This document shows positions 37,526 through 47,100 of a stretch of DNA of 64,000 nt, one piece after another. The notes beneath the pieces were generated by a model that saw only the letters and a program-made list of their open reading frames with translations, was not told where the DNA came from and ran no database searches. The stretch is from Microbulbifer donghaiensis (GTDB lineage: Bacteria; Pseudomonadota; Gammaproteobacteria; Pseudomonadales; Cellvibrionaceae). The stretch lies in assembly GCF_900129095.1 (NCBI RefSeq), contig NZ_FQVA01000001.1:1-64000 (forward strand), read 5' to 3'. The position numbers and the translations under genes are program-made. Position 1 is the first letter of the stretch, and each line of letters begins with the position of its first letter.

Positions 37526-39985
37526 TTAGTCCAGTTCCATGACTATTCGGAAGCCCACCTCGACGGACATGGTGTTTTCACTAAGCCCCTTGCGGTAATC
37601 GGAGCTGATGTTGTTCAGTGGATCGCGCATGGATCCACCGCGCACCGCGCGCAGGCCGCAGTTGTCGATAACGACCGGGCGCGCGTCGCTGCGGCTTTTA
37701 CTGTAGTCACCCAGATAGCAGTCCTGCACCCATTCGGCCACATTGCCGGCGGTGTCGTACAGGCCAAAGTTATTTGCCCGGTAGTGACCGGTCGGCGCGC
37801 TGCTGACGCGGAAGATACTGTTGAACTCGCTGGCGCAGCCGCGCCGGCAGTTGGCTTTGCCCCGCGCGTCGTCGTCGCCCCACCAGAACGGGTGTCGCAC
37901 GCCACTGCGGGCGGCATACTCCCACTCCGCTTCGCTGGCGAGCCGGTAACGCTTGCCGGTTTCCCGCGACAGCCAGCGCACGTAGTCCCGGGCATCGCGC
38001 CAGCTGACGTTGATCACCGGTCGTTCGCCACGGCCCCAGCCGGCGTCGCCGGGTAGGGCGGCACCGGTCGCCTCGGCGAAGCGGTCGTATTCATCGAAAG
38101 TGATTTCGTGAGTGGAAATCGCAAACGGTTTCTCGATGCGCACGCGATGAGCCGGGCTGGCGAAAGCGCGCTTGCTGTTACCCATGCGGAAGCTGCCCGC
38201 CTTGACGACGATCATTTGTGGCCCGCGTCCGCCGGACGCCAGCGTCGAACGAATTTTTTTCCCGGCAGTGTAGGCGCGCTTCAGTTCTACGGGCACGGAG
38301 AGATCCCGGTCGTCGACTGCTATCCAGCGACGAACGGTGGTGTAGCCGGGTTTGCTTACTTCCAGGTCGTAATTGCCGGGTTCCAGTTCCATGCCGGCCT
38401 GGTAGCGCGGATTGATGTTCATGATCCGCACGCGGGCGTCGCGCGGCTTGGGGCGCACGGTGAGACTGAACAGGTCCAGCGGAGCGGTGTCGGTAGCCTC
38501 TTCGTTTGCCGCCGGCTTTTCGCTGCCGGCTTTTACCGGTGTTTCGTCCTCGACCGCTGCGGCGATATCTTCCGTCGGCGTCCCGGGTATTGCCGGTTCG
38601 TCAACTGCGGACGCTGCGCCGGTTGTTTCGGTTTGCTCCGATGCACTGGCGGCCAGCGCGCTATCGATGACTGGTGTTAGCGGGGAGGGCAGTGCTAGCG
38701 CGGCAGCGGCGGGGGCTTGCTGCGTGGCGTTATCCGCCTCCCGGGCACTCGGGTTCGTGCGGGCAAGAAGATCCCCATCCTGCTCCGGCAGGAACAACTG
38801 TGCAGTGAACCGGGTGGAATTTCCCAGCAGCGGCGAGTCAGCGTGCCACCGCAGCTTGTAGCTGATCAGGCTGAAAAGAATCCACCCGAAGGCGACGGAA
38901 ACGATAAGCAGGCTGCTCAGTAGCCACCGTCGGCGCTTGTACTGGGGTGCCTGCTGAATCACCTGCTGGATGCGCATAATGGTCGCCTGTTCGGCGCGCG
39001 GGTGATTCTCGTCTAGGGGTTTGTCGCGCCAGCGCGCCCAGGCCCTAATGAGATGGTCGCTGAATGTGCCCCACAGGGTCAGTAACAGGGCGCGCATCAG
39101 GCTGGAAACACGCACCGAAGTATTGTTGAGCTGGGTGGCCTGGGCTGTCGGCTTGCCCGCCAGGGCGGCGATCAACTGGTCGATCGCATCCACAACGTCG
39201 AGGCCGCGCTGGAAGCGCTGCTCCGGGTCTTTCGCGAGAAAGCGGTCGACCAGGTTCTGATAGAGGGAGTGGCGCGCCGGCAGTCGGGGAATAGGGTCCG
39301 TCAGATGTTTGATCGCGATGGCGACGGCCTCATCCGCCTGATAGGGCACCGCGCTGGTGATCATCTCGTAAAAGACGACGCCGAGGCTGTAGAGATCGGC
39401 GCGACCGTCGATCGCCGCGCCGCGGGCCTGCTCCGGACTCATATAGTGCGGGGTGCCAACCACCATGCCGGTATTGGTCATGCGGGTGGTGCGGGCGACC
39501 GCCCGGGCCACCCCGAAGTCTGTCAGCACGGCAGAACCGTCTTCGCGGAACAGGATGTTTTCCGGCTTGAGGTCCCGGTGCACGTAGCCCTTACCGTGGG
39601 CGTTATCCAGTGCCATGGCGATCTGGCGGGTAACGTTCAGGGCTTCCAGCGGATCCATGACGCCCTTCGCCAGCCGGTCGGATACCGAGCCGCCGGGCAT
39701 GTAGTCCATGGCGATATAGTTGAGGCTGCGGTAGCGGCCGATATCGTGAATGGCGACGATATTCGGGTGCGAAAGCTGGCCGACAATATTGGCTTCGCGC
39801 TGGAAGCGCTCGCTGAATATAGGGTCGGCATTGAGTACTGGTGACATCACTTTGAGAGCCACCTGGCGGCCGACACTGCGCTGGATCGCGAGGTACACGG
39901 TCGACATACCGCCCTGGTTGATCTTTTTCAGGATTCGGTAGCCGGGGATTTCCAACGAGTTATTGCTGGTACTGACGACTTCCAT
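37526..39985 (-). CDS. Ser/Thr protein kinase with PEGA and sulfatase-modifying-factor-like domain
   Basis: This 819-residue transmembrane kinase has its kinase domain at about residues 15-275: ATP loop INQGGMSTV, Lys45, HRDLKPEN with catalytic Asp138, and DFG at 156-158. A single membrane helix lies at about 354-376, then an Ala/Thr/Glu-rich periplasmic linker, a PEGA-like beta domain (about 506-570), and a formylglycine-generating-enzyme fold from about 590 (MIVVKAGSFRMGNSK, WEYAARSG, VRGGSMRD). This is the PpkA-like architecture known from type VI secretion threonine-phosphorylation control. It is followed 18 bases upstream by the phosphatase gene in the same operon. No secretion genes are in the window. 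Confidence 0.92.
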   Translation of the reverse strand: MEVVSTSNNSLEIPGYRILKKINQGGMSTVYLAIQRSVGRQVALKVMSPVLNADPIFSERFQREANIVGQLSHPNIVAIHDIGRYRSLNYIAMDYMPGGSVSDRLAKGVMDPLEALNVTRQIAMALDNAHGKGYVHRDLKPENILFREDGSAVLTDFGVARAVARTTRMTNTGMVVGTPHYMSPEQARGAAIDGRADLYSLGVVFYEMITSAVPYQADEAVAIAIKHLTDPIPRLPARHSLYQNLVDRFLAKDPEQRFQRGLDVVDAIDQLIAALAGKPTAQATQLNNTSVRVSSLMRALLLTLWGTFSDHLIRAWARWRDKPLDENHPRAEQATIMRIQQVIQQAPQYKRRRWLLSSLLIVSVAFGWILFSLISYKLRWHADSPLLGNSTRFTAQLFLPEQDGDLLARTNPSAREADNATQQAPAAAALALPSPLTPVIDSALAASASEQTETTGAASAVDEPAIPGTPTEDIAAAVEDETPVKAGSEKPAANEEATDTAPLDLFSLTVRPKPRDARVRIMNINPRYQAGMELEPGNYDLEVSKPGYTTVRRWIAVDDRDLSVPVELKRAYTAGKKIRSTLASGGRGPQMIVVKAGSFRMGNSKRAFASPAHRVRIEKPFAISTHEITFDEYDRFAEATGAALPGDAGWGRGERPVINVSWRDARDYVRWLSRETGKRYRLASEAEWEYAARSGVRHPFWWGDDDARGKANCRRGCASEFNSIFRVSSAPTGHYRANNFGLYDTAGNVAEWVQDCYLGDYSKSRSDARPVVIDNCGLRAVRGGSMRDPLNNISSDYRKGLSENTMSVEVGFRIVMELD

Positions 39986-40003
39986 AGAGCGCTTTCCCTG
40001 AAA

Positions 40004-40927
40004 TTAAAATTGGCCGAGCAGGTCGGCGGCGAAGGCGGCGATAAGTCCTACCGCGATAATCGCCAGCAGTATTTTAACGCTCACTTTAAAACGCCGAAGC
40101 AACCTGCGTAGTGCGCCAGTTGTGCACGAAGTCCACTTTTGGGCACTGGTTGGCGCCGGACTCGGCGCATTGATGACCTGGACAGTGATGTTGTCTTTGC
40201 CTCCCGCATCCAGTGCGGCGGCGATCAACAGATCGGCAGCGCGGCGATTGTCGCTGTTATCCGCCAGGACCTCGGCAATCAGCTCTGCGTCGACTTCGGC
40301 GCTGAGACCATCGCTGCACAGCAATAATTTTTGTCCCGGCGCCCAGGTCGACGAGACGCGGTCAATTTCCAATTTGGGATTGGTGCTGCCGCCGATGCAG
40401 CGGGTGATTACATGGCGATTAGGGTGGCTGGCAGCTTCCGAAGAATTGATGGCACCAGAATCCACCAGCATTTGTACGTAGGAATGATCGCTGGTGAGTT
40501 GCTTCAGTTCACCCTTGCCTGCGCCGGGTGACCAAAGATAGGCGCGGCTGTCGCCGACCCAGTAAACGTGGAAATAGGCGCCGTCCTCGGCAACCACTAC
40601 CGCGGTGGAGCCCATATTGACGGAATTTTGATCATCTCCCAGTAACAGCGCGTGGGCGCGCTGCAGAGCCCGCTCGTAGTGGCGGTCGGTGGCGGCAGAG
40701 CGCTGAATCTCTTCTACGACCGTCTGGCTGGCAATCTCGCCGGCCTGGTGGCCGCCGAGGCCGTCGGCCACGACCCAGATGCCCCGTTGTTCATCGGCCC
40801 AGTAGGAATCTTCGTTTTGATCGCGTTTATAGCCGGGGTGGGTGGCGCCGGCGCTGCGCGTGGCGCCACTGGTGCGCTGGACTGTCCCGCTGTGCCGCGA
40901 TACTTCGCGTACTTTGGCTTCACTCAC
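40004..40927 (-). CDS. PP2C-type Ser/Thr protein phosphatase
   Basis: This metal-dependent phosphatase is expected to reverse the neighbouring kinase. Conserved motifs are HPGYKRDQNEDSYW, WVVADGLGGHQAGEIAS, VYWVGDSRAYLW, LLLCSDGLSAEVD and DNITVQVI. A C-terminal membrane helix (ILLAIIAVGLIAAFAADLL) anchors it, which free PppA/Stp1 enzymes lack. The frame is open to 41131; GTG 40927 (VSEAK) gives 307 residues and starts shortly before the conserved domain, but ATG 41044 (MRRNQ) cannot be excluded. The order phosphatase then kinase, 18 bases apart, implies one transcript. Confidence 0.85.
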   Translation of the reverse strand: MSEAKVREVSRHSGTVQRTSGATRSAGATHPGYKRDQNEDSYWADEQRGIWVVADGLGGHQAGEIASQTVVEEIQRSAATDRHYERALQRAHALLLGDDQNSVNMGSTAVVVAEDGAYFHVYWVGDSRAYLWSPGAGKGELKQLTSDHSYVQMLVDSGAINSSEAASHPNRHVITRCIGGSTNPKLEIDRVSSTWAPGQKLLLCSDGLSAEVDAELIAEVLADNSDNRRAADLLIAAALDAGGKDNITVQVINAPSPAPTSAQKWTSCTTGALRRLLRRFKVSVKILLAIIAVGLIAAFAADLLGQF

Positions 40928-41239
40928 TGGCGTGCAACTACCTGTCTTTATTCTGTTTTCCGGCGATCCAACGGCTGACCAAGATAACCGCTGGTCCCGT
41001 CCCTGTGGAACTGCAGGGAGAAGCAGTTCACGCTGATTTCGGCGCATCACCGATGTTAAACGCGTTGGCCATTGTAAGCTGCAAACGGAATCACACGCTA
41101 ACGAAAATCCACGTGATAAACTCCAGACCATCGATAAGAATCAATGTTGCGGCAGCGGGCTGCTGCAAAATTGTCATCATCACCACCCAGTGGGCGCGTT
41201 TTTTTTTGCCGCGATGGGTCTGGTAGGGGAAATATCCAC

Positions 41240-42106
41240 ATGTTCAAACTTTGTGACCTGAAAGATGCCAGTTTAAGTGTCTGGCTGGTTGCGCCGAAAG
41301 TAACCTTGGGGCGCGCTGCCAACTGCGACTTAACCATTGCCGATGACTCTGTCGCCAAGCTGCAGGCGGAAATTGTCGTCGACGGCGAAACACTGACACT
41401 GAATAATCTGTCGGGTGCAGGTCAAATTCTGCTCAATGGCAGTCCGGTAAAGGGCAGCTGCGAGGTCAAGCTGAACGATCAGTTGCAGGTCGGCGGCCGA
41501 GTGCTGCAAGTGGTGGATCCCAAAGTGACCAAGCTTAGGGCGGCGGCATCCGCCAGCAGTGTCGCCTGGGCGCTGAGGGCCAATCATCCGGCGATCGCCG
41601 GCAAGGTCTTCCCGGTCAAAGAGACTACGGTGGTGGGGCGCTCGGATGAATGCGACATCACTTTTTCGCTGTCACACCTTTCCCGCCGTCACGCCCGTTT
41701 GGAAGTTCGCGAGGGGTTGTTGTTTGTCACCGATCTCGGTTCAGCGAACGGTACTTACCTCAATAACAAGCGCATCGTGGAAACCCGAGTGCGCCGCGGT
41801 GATGAACTGCGCTTCGATACATTGAGTTTCAGCGTTGTGGGCCCGGCGGACGATCTCGACAAGACGACGGTGCGGCCGGCAATTTCCATTCCGCAGGCAA
41901 GAGCTGCCAGCCAGGAGGCCAAAGACGCGCAGGGAAGACCCAATGTGGTTTCTTTCGCTGAAACCACACGGGAGCGCCAGAAATATCAAGGCAGTTCGGC
42001 CGTCGCTGAAGCGAGTGGCGGCAGTGGCTGGATCTGGGTTACCGGTTTGTTACTGGCGGCGGCCACGCTCGGCTACTTCTGGGCGCGCAATCAGGGATAT
42101 TTCTGA
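41240..42106 (+). CDS. two-FHA-domain membrane protein
   Basis: This 288-residue protein is counted from ATG 41240, which follows AGGGGA; the longer frame to 41144 has no support. A first FHA-like fold (residues about 12-95) has a LGRAANCDLTIADDSVAKLQAEI core lacking the usual Ser-x-x-His. The second (about 125-205) is canonical: VVGRSDECDITFSLSHLSRRHARL and LGSANGTYLNNKRI, binding phosphothreonine. A C-terminal helix (IWVTGLLLAAATLGYFW) anchors it. It is divergent from the kinase/phosphatase operon and is a likely phosphopeptide reader in that system. Confidence 0.9.
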   Translation: MFKLCDLKDASLSVWLVAPKVTLGRAANCDLTIADDSVAKLQAEIVVDGETLTLNNLSGAGQILLNGSPVKGSCEVKLNDQLQVGGRVLQVVDPKVTKLRAAASASSVAWALRANHPAIAGKVFPVKETTVVGRSDECDITFSLSHLSRRHARLEVREGLLFVTDLGSANGTYLNNKRIVETRVRRGDELRFDTLSFSVVGPADDLDKTTVRPAISIPQARAASQEAKDAQGRPNVVSFAETTRERQKYQGSSAVAEASGGSGWIWVTGLLLAAATLGYFWARNQGYF

Positions 42107-42111
42107 TTTCC

Positions 42112-42360
42112 ATGTCTCGCGAGTTGTTGCTTTACACAACGCTTGGTTGTTCCCTCTGTGAAAAGGCCAAGTGCGAAATATGGCCGCAACTTGAAAAATT
42201 CCAGTTGCGCCTGCGGGAGGTGGATATCGCTGACGATCCGCTACTACTCGATCGTCTGGCGACGCGGATTCCTGTGGTCGGGCTGGGCGATCCTGACGAT
42301 GTCTGCGCCTGGCCATTTGATCAACGGCAATTGGCTGAGTGGTTGCAGCGGCGTCTCTGA
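42112..42360 (+). CDS. glutaredoxin-like protein
   Basis: This 82-residue thioredoxin-fold protein has a Cys-x-x-Cys-like active site in TTLGCSLCEKAK and the cis-proline in RIPVVGL. It matches the short glutaredoxin family (DUF836/YfhL type) found next to housekeeping genes. It begins 5 bases after the FHA gene stop, suggesting co-transcription, but no mechanistic link to phospho-signalling is evident. Confidence 0.88.
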   Translation: MSRELLLYTTLGCSLCEKAKCEIWPQLEKFQLRLREVDIADDPLLLDRLATRIPVVGLGDPDDVCAWPFDQRQLAEWLQRRL

Positions 42361-42449
42361 AACATTGCGTCAACGCTTAGTCTGTTCGTTTTCGTCACCG
42401 CACAATTGCGTTAGCTGCCTGCCGGAAAGCGGCTTACGAAAAATGTCCT

Positions 42450-44426
42450 CTACAGTTTACGGCTCGCCTCGTTTTCGTTGAGCAGTGACGCCTTGGTACC
42501 GCTGCGATAGGCATATATTACCGAGTACGCCAGTACATTCTGGACGTAGTGGCGAGTTTCGCTAAACGGAATCGTTTCAATCCATACATCAAATGGCAGT
42601 TGGTTTTTGCTTTCCTTTAACCAGCTCGCTACCCGAGTGGGGCCGGCATTGTAGGCTGCCGCGGCGAGAAAGCGGTTGTTATCGAAGCGACTGAGCAGCG
42701 TATTGAGATAGAAACTGCCGAGGGCGATGTTGGTGCTCGGGCTGAGCAGGTCCCAGCTTCGCCGGTAGTGCACGCCGGCCCTGCGGGCAGTTGCGCGGGC
42801 CGTCGACGGCAGCAGTTGCATCAATCCCAGTGCGCCTGCATGGGACCTTGCGTCGTGGCTGAAATGGCTTTCCTGGCGCGCGACGGCGTAGATTAGGTAT
42901 GGATCCAGGGCGGTTTTGTCGCCCATGCGCTTGCTGACGTCGGCGACAATGTCGGCGAAGGCCAGTGGGAAGCGCAATTCCAGGTCATCCAGATAGTCCG
43001 CCGCCAAAACCGACTGAATGGACTTGTGGTACCAGCCCCAGGAGCTGGCCAGTTTGCCGGCCGTGAGCAGTTCGTCGTGCGACAGGCCGGCAGTGGCGTA
43101 GTCCCACTCCCGGCGCGCGTGATACAGCTCGCCAATGGCCTGCAACTCGCGCGCCCGCAGCATGGCCGGGCGCTTCGCCATCTGCTCTACCTGCATCGGA
43201 GTGACGGGCGCCGGGCGGTCGACGAAACTGTAGTTCTGTCCCAGTGTGTCGGCTGCAAGGAAGCCGTAGTAACTCCGCTCTTCCGCGGCTTTGCGATAGA
43301 GGTGCACGGCCGCGTCGGCACGGCCCTTGCCGTAGACTTCTTCCAGGGAGCGGGCCTTCCAGTAGAGCCAGCGGTCGCGCTGCTGCTGTTCCTCTGGCAA
43401 CCGGTCTATCCAGAAGGCGAGCTGCTCCCAGTCCATTTCCCGCAGCGACTGTCGCGCCAGCCATTCGATGGTGCGCTCGTCGGCTATTTCCTGGTCCTTG
43501 ACGAGTTGTCTGACCGCGGCGAGGTTGTCCTGACGGGCAAACTGCAGGGCCAGGTCGCGCAGGATCTCTTCCCGCTCCTGGTCGCTGAACAGGTAGCTGG
43601 CCTGGTAGCGCCGCCAGGCTTGCTCCGCGCTGGTGGCATCCTGGCGCGCCAGGCGGTGGAGGCCGTGTACCACTATGTCGCGATACTCGGGTTTATCACT
43701 GATAAATCTCGAATAATTGAGCAGCAGCTCCGGGTTCTTGTGTACCGCGCGAAGCAATTCCGCCATTTGTAGGTGGGGGGCGTCCATCTTGCCGGCGATA
43801 TAGGTGGCGAGGTCCAGGTGGCCGCTCTGGAGCGCCAGCTGGTGACGGCGCCAGGCCAGGCTCTGGGTGAGGCCGCCTTCTTTCATCCAGCGGGCGAACA
43901 CCGGATCACACTCCTCGGCCTGGGAGTTGCCTACCAGCCACAGCTCTTCCACCAGGCGATAGGCTTCGTCCTTGCTGCCGTGATGCGACAGCGCATCGGC
44001 GTAATAGCAGCGCAGGGCGTCGCGGGTTATCTTGTCCGGCTCGTAATATTTGAGGTAGGCCTGAAAGCGCTTGCGACTGCCCAGTTCCCGCAGTACGCGC
44101 ACTCGCATCCAGTCGCCGATGGCCGTGTCTCGATTGTCGGCCAGGAATTGATCGATCTCGTCGTAGGGCAGCCGTGAGAGTTTCTTGCTGATGGCCCAGT
44201 AGTCGATATAGGGCTGCAGCGGATAATCCTGCAACTCCGTTTTCAGTGCTTGCAGAGTGCGCTGGTCATTGTGCGCAATTGCAGTGCGCGCGGCCCTCAG
44301 CTTTTCCCGCTGGGCTACGGCCGCTTCGGCGTCGCCCTCGGCTGCATGCGCCGGGGGCAGGCCCGATGTTATTGAGGTGGCCAGTAGTGAAAAGAGAAGC
44401 GCGATTCCCTTTGCGTCAATCGACAT
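42450..44426 (-). CDS. slt: soluble lytic murein transglycosylase
   Basis: This periplasmic enzyme cleaves the MurNAc-GlcNAc bond of peptidoglycan with 1,6-anhydro product formation. The signal peptide is ALLFSLLATSITSGLPPAHA. A long superhelical, tetratricopeptide-like alpha-domain follows, and the C-terminal catalytic domain has YAVARQESHFSHDARSHAGALGLMQLLPSTA with the catalytic Glu in QES. ATG 44426 (658 residues) is preferred over GTG 44453 because GGGTAA precedes it; E. coli Slt70 has 645. The gene is alone, divergent from the ABC-F gene. Confidence 0.93.
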   Translation of the reverse strand: MSIDAKGIALLFSLLATSITSGLPPAHAAEGDAEAAVAQREKLRAARTAIAHNDQRTLQALKTELQDYPLQPYIDYWAISKKLSRLPYDEIDQFLADNRDTAIGDWMRVRVLRELGSRKRFQAYLKYYEPDKITRDALRCYYADALSHHGSKDEAYRLVEELWLVGNSQAEECDPVFARWMKEGGLTQSLAWRRHQLALQSGHLDLATYIAGKMDAPHLQMAELLRAVHKNPELLLNYSRFISDKPEYRDIVVHGLHRLARQDATSAEQAWRRYQASYLFSDQEREEILRDLALQFARQDNLAAVRQLVKDQEIADERTIEWLARQSLREMDWEQLAFWIDRLPEEQQQRDRWLYWKARSLEEVYGKGRADAAVHLYRKAAEERSYYGFLAADTLGQNYSFVDRPAPVTPMQVEQMAKRPAMLRARELQAIGELYHARREWDYATAGLSHDELLTAGKLASSWGWYHKSIQSVLAADYLDDLELRFPLAFADIVADVSKRMGDKTALDPYLIYAVARQESHFSHDARSHAGALGLMQLLPSTARATARRAGVHYRRSWDLLSPSTNIALGSFYLNTLLSRFDNNRFLAAAAYNAGPTRVASWLKESKNQLPFDVWIETIPFSETRHYVQNVLAYSVIYAYRSGTKASLLNENEASRKL

Positions 44427-44585
44427 CACATTTACCCGATTGAAAGTTCGCACCGTTAATTTACCAGAACGGTGCGGAAAAAATGCGTAAAATATCCGTT
44501 TTTCACATGGCCGGATTCACTATTCCCCACAGTTTTCAGGGCTGTTTGGTTTCGAACCGGCCTACTTACATTGTAGTGCTTATTT

Positions 44586-46463
44586 ATGTTGCTTCAGTTG
44601 GACGGGGTCAGTCTTCGTTACGGAACCCAAGTACTTGCGGATGATGTCTGTGCAAAGATCGAGCGGGGCGACCGTATCTGCCTGGTGGGTCGCAACGGCG
44701 AGGGGAAATCCAGCCTGTTGCGCCTGATTGCGGGCCAGATTGATGTCGATGGTGGCGAGGTTGTGCGAGCTAGCGGCTTGGTGCTGGCCACGCTGGAGCA
44801 GGAGCTGCCGTCGGACTGTACTGACAGCGTCTACCGCTTTGTTGCCGGCGGGCTCGGCGATGTGGGACTGTGGCTGGCAGACTACCGCGCGGAACCCTGT
44901 GCCGAACTCCAGTCGCAAATCGAGTCGGCACACGGCTGGGATCTGCTGCCGCGCATCGATAGTGTTCTGGACCGGCTGGGCTTGAATGGTGAGGATTCCG
45001 TCGCAGATCTGTCCGGTGGCTGGCAGCGGCGTGCTGCGCTGGCTCGGGCGCTGGTTACCGAGCCGGACCTGCTGATTCTCGATGAGCCCACCAACCACCT
45101 GGATATCGCTGCCGTGGAGTGGCTGGAAAACTTCCTCGCCAGTTACCGCGGTGCGCTCCTGTTTGTCAGTCACGACCGCGCGCTGGCGCAGCGGCTGGCG
45201 CGGACAGTCTGGGACCTGGATCGCGGCCATCTGCGGGTCTTCCAGTGCAGCTTCGACAGATACCAGCAGGAAAAAGAACGGGTGCTTGAGGAGGAAGCGC
45301 GGCACGAAGCGCTGTTTGACAAGAAGCTCGCCCAGGAAGAGGCCTGGATTCGCCAGGGTATCAAAGCTCGCCGCACGCGCAATGAAGGGCGGGTGAGGGC
45401 CCTGCAGGCGCTGCGAAGCCAACGCGAGGCCCGGCGCAGTCGCCAGGGGATCGCCAGGATGGCCCTGGACGCTGGCGAGATGTCCGGCAAGCTGGTGGCG
45501 GAGCTGGAGGACGTCTCGTTTGCTTACCCCGGTGAGGCGCCTCTGATCCGCAATCTGTCCTTTACCCTGTTGCGCGGCGACAAGGTCGGCCTGATCGGTC
45601 CCAACGGCGTTGGCAAGAGCACATTGATTCGCCTGTTGTTGGGTGAGCTGCAGCCGGACGCCGGCCAGATTCGCCTCGGCACCAAACAGCAAGTCGCTTA
45701 TTTCGACCAGCGCCGCGATCGGCTGAATCCTGAACTGACGGTGCTGGACAATATCGCCGAGGGGCGGGATTCCATTACCGTCGGTGGCAAAAGCCGCCAC
45801 GTGATGTCCTACCTGGCGGATTTCCTGTTCACTGGGGTCAAGGCACGTACCAAGGTGGAAGCCCTCAGCGGCGGCGAGCGTAATCGCGCGCTGTTGGCGA
45901 AACTGTTCAGCCAGCCGGCCAATATCCTGGTGCTGGACGAGCCGACCAATGACCTGGATGTGGAAACCCTGGAGCTGCTCGAGCAGCTGCTGCTGGACTT
46001 TACCGGCACAGTATTGCTGGTCAGCCACGACCGCGCCTTCCTCGACAATGTGGTGGACTCCTGCCTCGCCTTTGAGGGTAGTGGTCGCGTGCGGGAATAC
46101 GTCGGTGGCTATGGTGATTTTCTGCGCCAGGGAGGCAGCTTCGCGCCGCTAGAGCAGAGCAAAGAACTGGCGGAGGCAAAAGCCGACATAGCCCCGGAAA
46201 GTAAAACTGCGCCAGAGAGCAGAGCGCCAGCGCAGAAGAAAAAACTCAGCTACAAACTGCAACGCGAGCTGGACAGTTTGCCGGCGCTTATCGAGCGGCT
46301 CGAAGGGGAGGTTGGTGAACTGGAGGAGCAGGTCGCGCAGCCGGAGTTCTATCAGCAGGATCAGGCCGCGGTAGAAGCCAAGTTGCGACTGCTTGCCGAC
46401 AAGCAATCAGAGCTGGAGACTGCATTTGACCGCTGGTCGGAGCTGGAAAGTGGTGAAGGGTGA
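44586..46463 (+). CDS. uup: ABC-F family ATPase, Uup-like
   Basis: This 625-residue soluble protein has two ABC ATPase domains: Walker A LVGRNGEGKSSLL and LIGPNGVGKSTLI, signatures DLSGGWQRRAAL and ALSGGERNRALL, and Walker B LLILDEPTNHLD and ILVLDEPTNDLD. An inter-domain linker with basic residues (RRTRNEGRVRALQALRSQR) separates them, and a C-terminal coiled coil (about 555-620) is typical of Uup. Uup acts on ribosomes and affects transposon excision; no membrane partner is expected. ATG 44586 fits the family start. Confidence 0.92.
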   Translation: MLLQLDGVSLRYGTQVLADDVCAKIERGDRICLVGRNGEGKSSLLRLIAGQIDVDGGEVVRASGLVLATLEQELPSDCTDSVYRFVAGGLGDVGLWLADYRAEPCAELQSQIESAHGWDLLPRIDSVLDRLGLNGEDSVADLSGGWQRRAALARALVTEPDLLILDEPTNHLDIAAVEWLENFLASYRGALLFVSHDRALAQRLARTVWDLDRGHLRVFQCSFDRYQQEKERVLEEEARHEALFDKKLAQEEAWIRQGIKARRTRNEGRVRALQALRSQREARRSRQGIARMALDAGEMSGKLVAELEDVSFAYPGEAPLIRNLSFTLLRGDKVGLIGPNGVGKSTLIRLLLGELQPDAGQIRLGTKQQVAYFDQRRDRLNPELTVLDNIAEGRDSITVGGKSRHVMSYLADFLFTGVKARTKVEALSGGERNRALLAKLFSQPANILVLDEPTNDLDVETLELLEQLLLDFTGTVLLVSHDRAFLDNVVDSCLAFEGSGRVREYVGGYGDFLRQGGSFAPLEQSKELAEAKADIAPESKTAPESRAPAQKKKLSYKLQRELDSLPALIERLEGEVGELEEQVAQPEFYQQDQAAVEAKLRLLADKQSELETAFDRWSELESGEG

Positions 46464-46476
46464 GTGACAAGGGGGA

Positions 46477-46497
46477 GAGTGGCGCGCTCGGCCACTC
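46477..46497. terminator. hairpin between uup and the usp gene
   Basis: GAGTGGC-GCGCTCG-GCCACTC (7-bp stem, 7-base loop) lies in the 45-base gap between two convergent genes. An alternative longer stem, GGTGAGTG/CACTCACC, overlaps it. No T-run is present, but the placement favours shared termination. Confidence 0.4.
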
Positions 46498-46508
46498 ACC
46501 GCAATATG

Positions 46509-46952
46509 TTATTTCGATTCCACGTTGACCCTGACAGCCAGTACATCGCAGCCGGCGCCGTGCAGTACGCCATTGGCGGTGGAGCCGAGCAATAGCGCGA
46601 GCCCGTGACGGCCGTGGCTGCCGATGACAATCAGGTCGGCCTCCTGCTCTTCGGCGAGGCGGTGAATTTCCGTGGCCGGCTGGCCCAGTACCACGTGCTG
46701 TCGCTCCGCTGGCACATTCAGCTGGTCCGCAGCCTTGCGCAGTTGTTCCTTGGCCTGTGTCTGCAATTGTTCCTGGACTTCGGACAGGTCCATGGGGATA
46801 TCGCCGCCATAGGCAAACGTCAGGGGCTCGATCACATGGACAAGACTCAGGTCTGCATCGAAAGCCTTGCCGAGTTCCCCCGCTTTTTCCAGAACTTGAG
46901 AAGATTCCTCCGAAAGATCCAAGCCAACGAGAATGCGTTTGTAACTGGCCAT
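46509..46952 (-). CDS. universal stress protein, UspA family
   Basis: This 147-residue single-domain Usp has KRILVGLDLSEESSQVLEKA at the N-terminus and IVIGSHGRHGLALLLGSTANGVLHGAGCDVLAVR at the C-terminus, the G-x2-G-x9-G(S/T) ATP-binding pattern. It begins at ATG 46952 after GGAGCG; the frame is open to 47066 but that part lacks a start signal. Such proteins accumulate in stationary phase and stress. The convergent uup gene is unrelated. Confidence 0.92.
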   Translation of the reverse strand: MASYKRILVGLDLSEESSQVLEKAGELGKAFDADLSLVHVIEPLTFAYGGDIPMDLSEVQEQLQTQAKEQLRKAADQLNVPAERQHVVLGQPATEIHRLAEEQEADLIVIGSHGRHGLALLLGSTANGVLHGAGCDVLAVRVNVESK

Positions 46953-47100
46953 AAATCGCTCCGCTCCTTTCCTTTTATGTACGCGAGTGCTTTCATTGCG
47001 CGCCTCGCTCCCCGAAAGTCTACTGTAAAAAAAACTGGTTGACATAAATGGCGCGGGGCATCGCACAATAGGCGCCGTTTTCTACCGACAAGGAGTGGTT

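Noticed and set aside
37526..42106. Part of a type VI secretion cluster
   Set aside because: Only regulatory-type genes are present; no tss, hcp or vgrG gene is in the window.
44580..46028. 482-codon minus-strand frame opposite the ABC-F gene
   Set aside because: It is an antisense shadow of uup with no family signal of its own.
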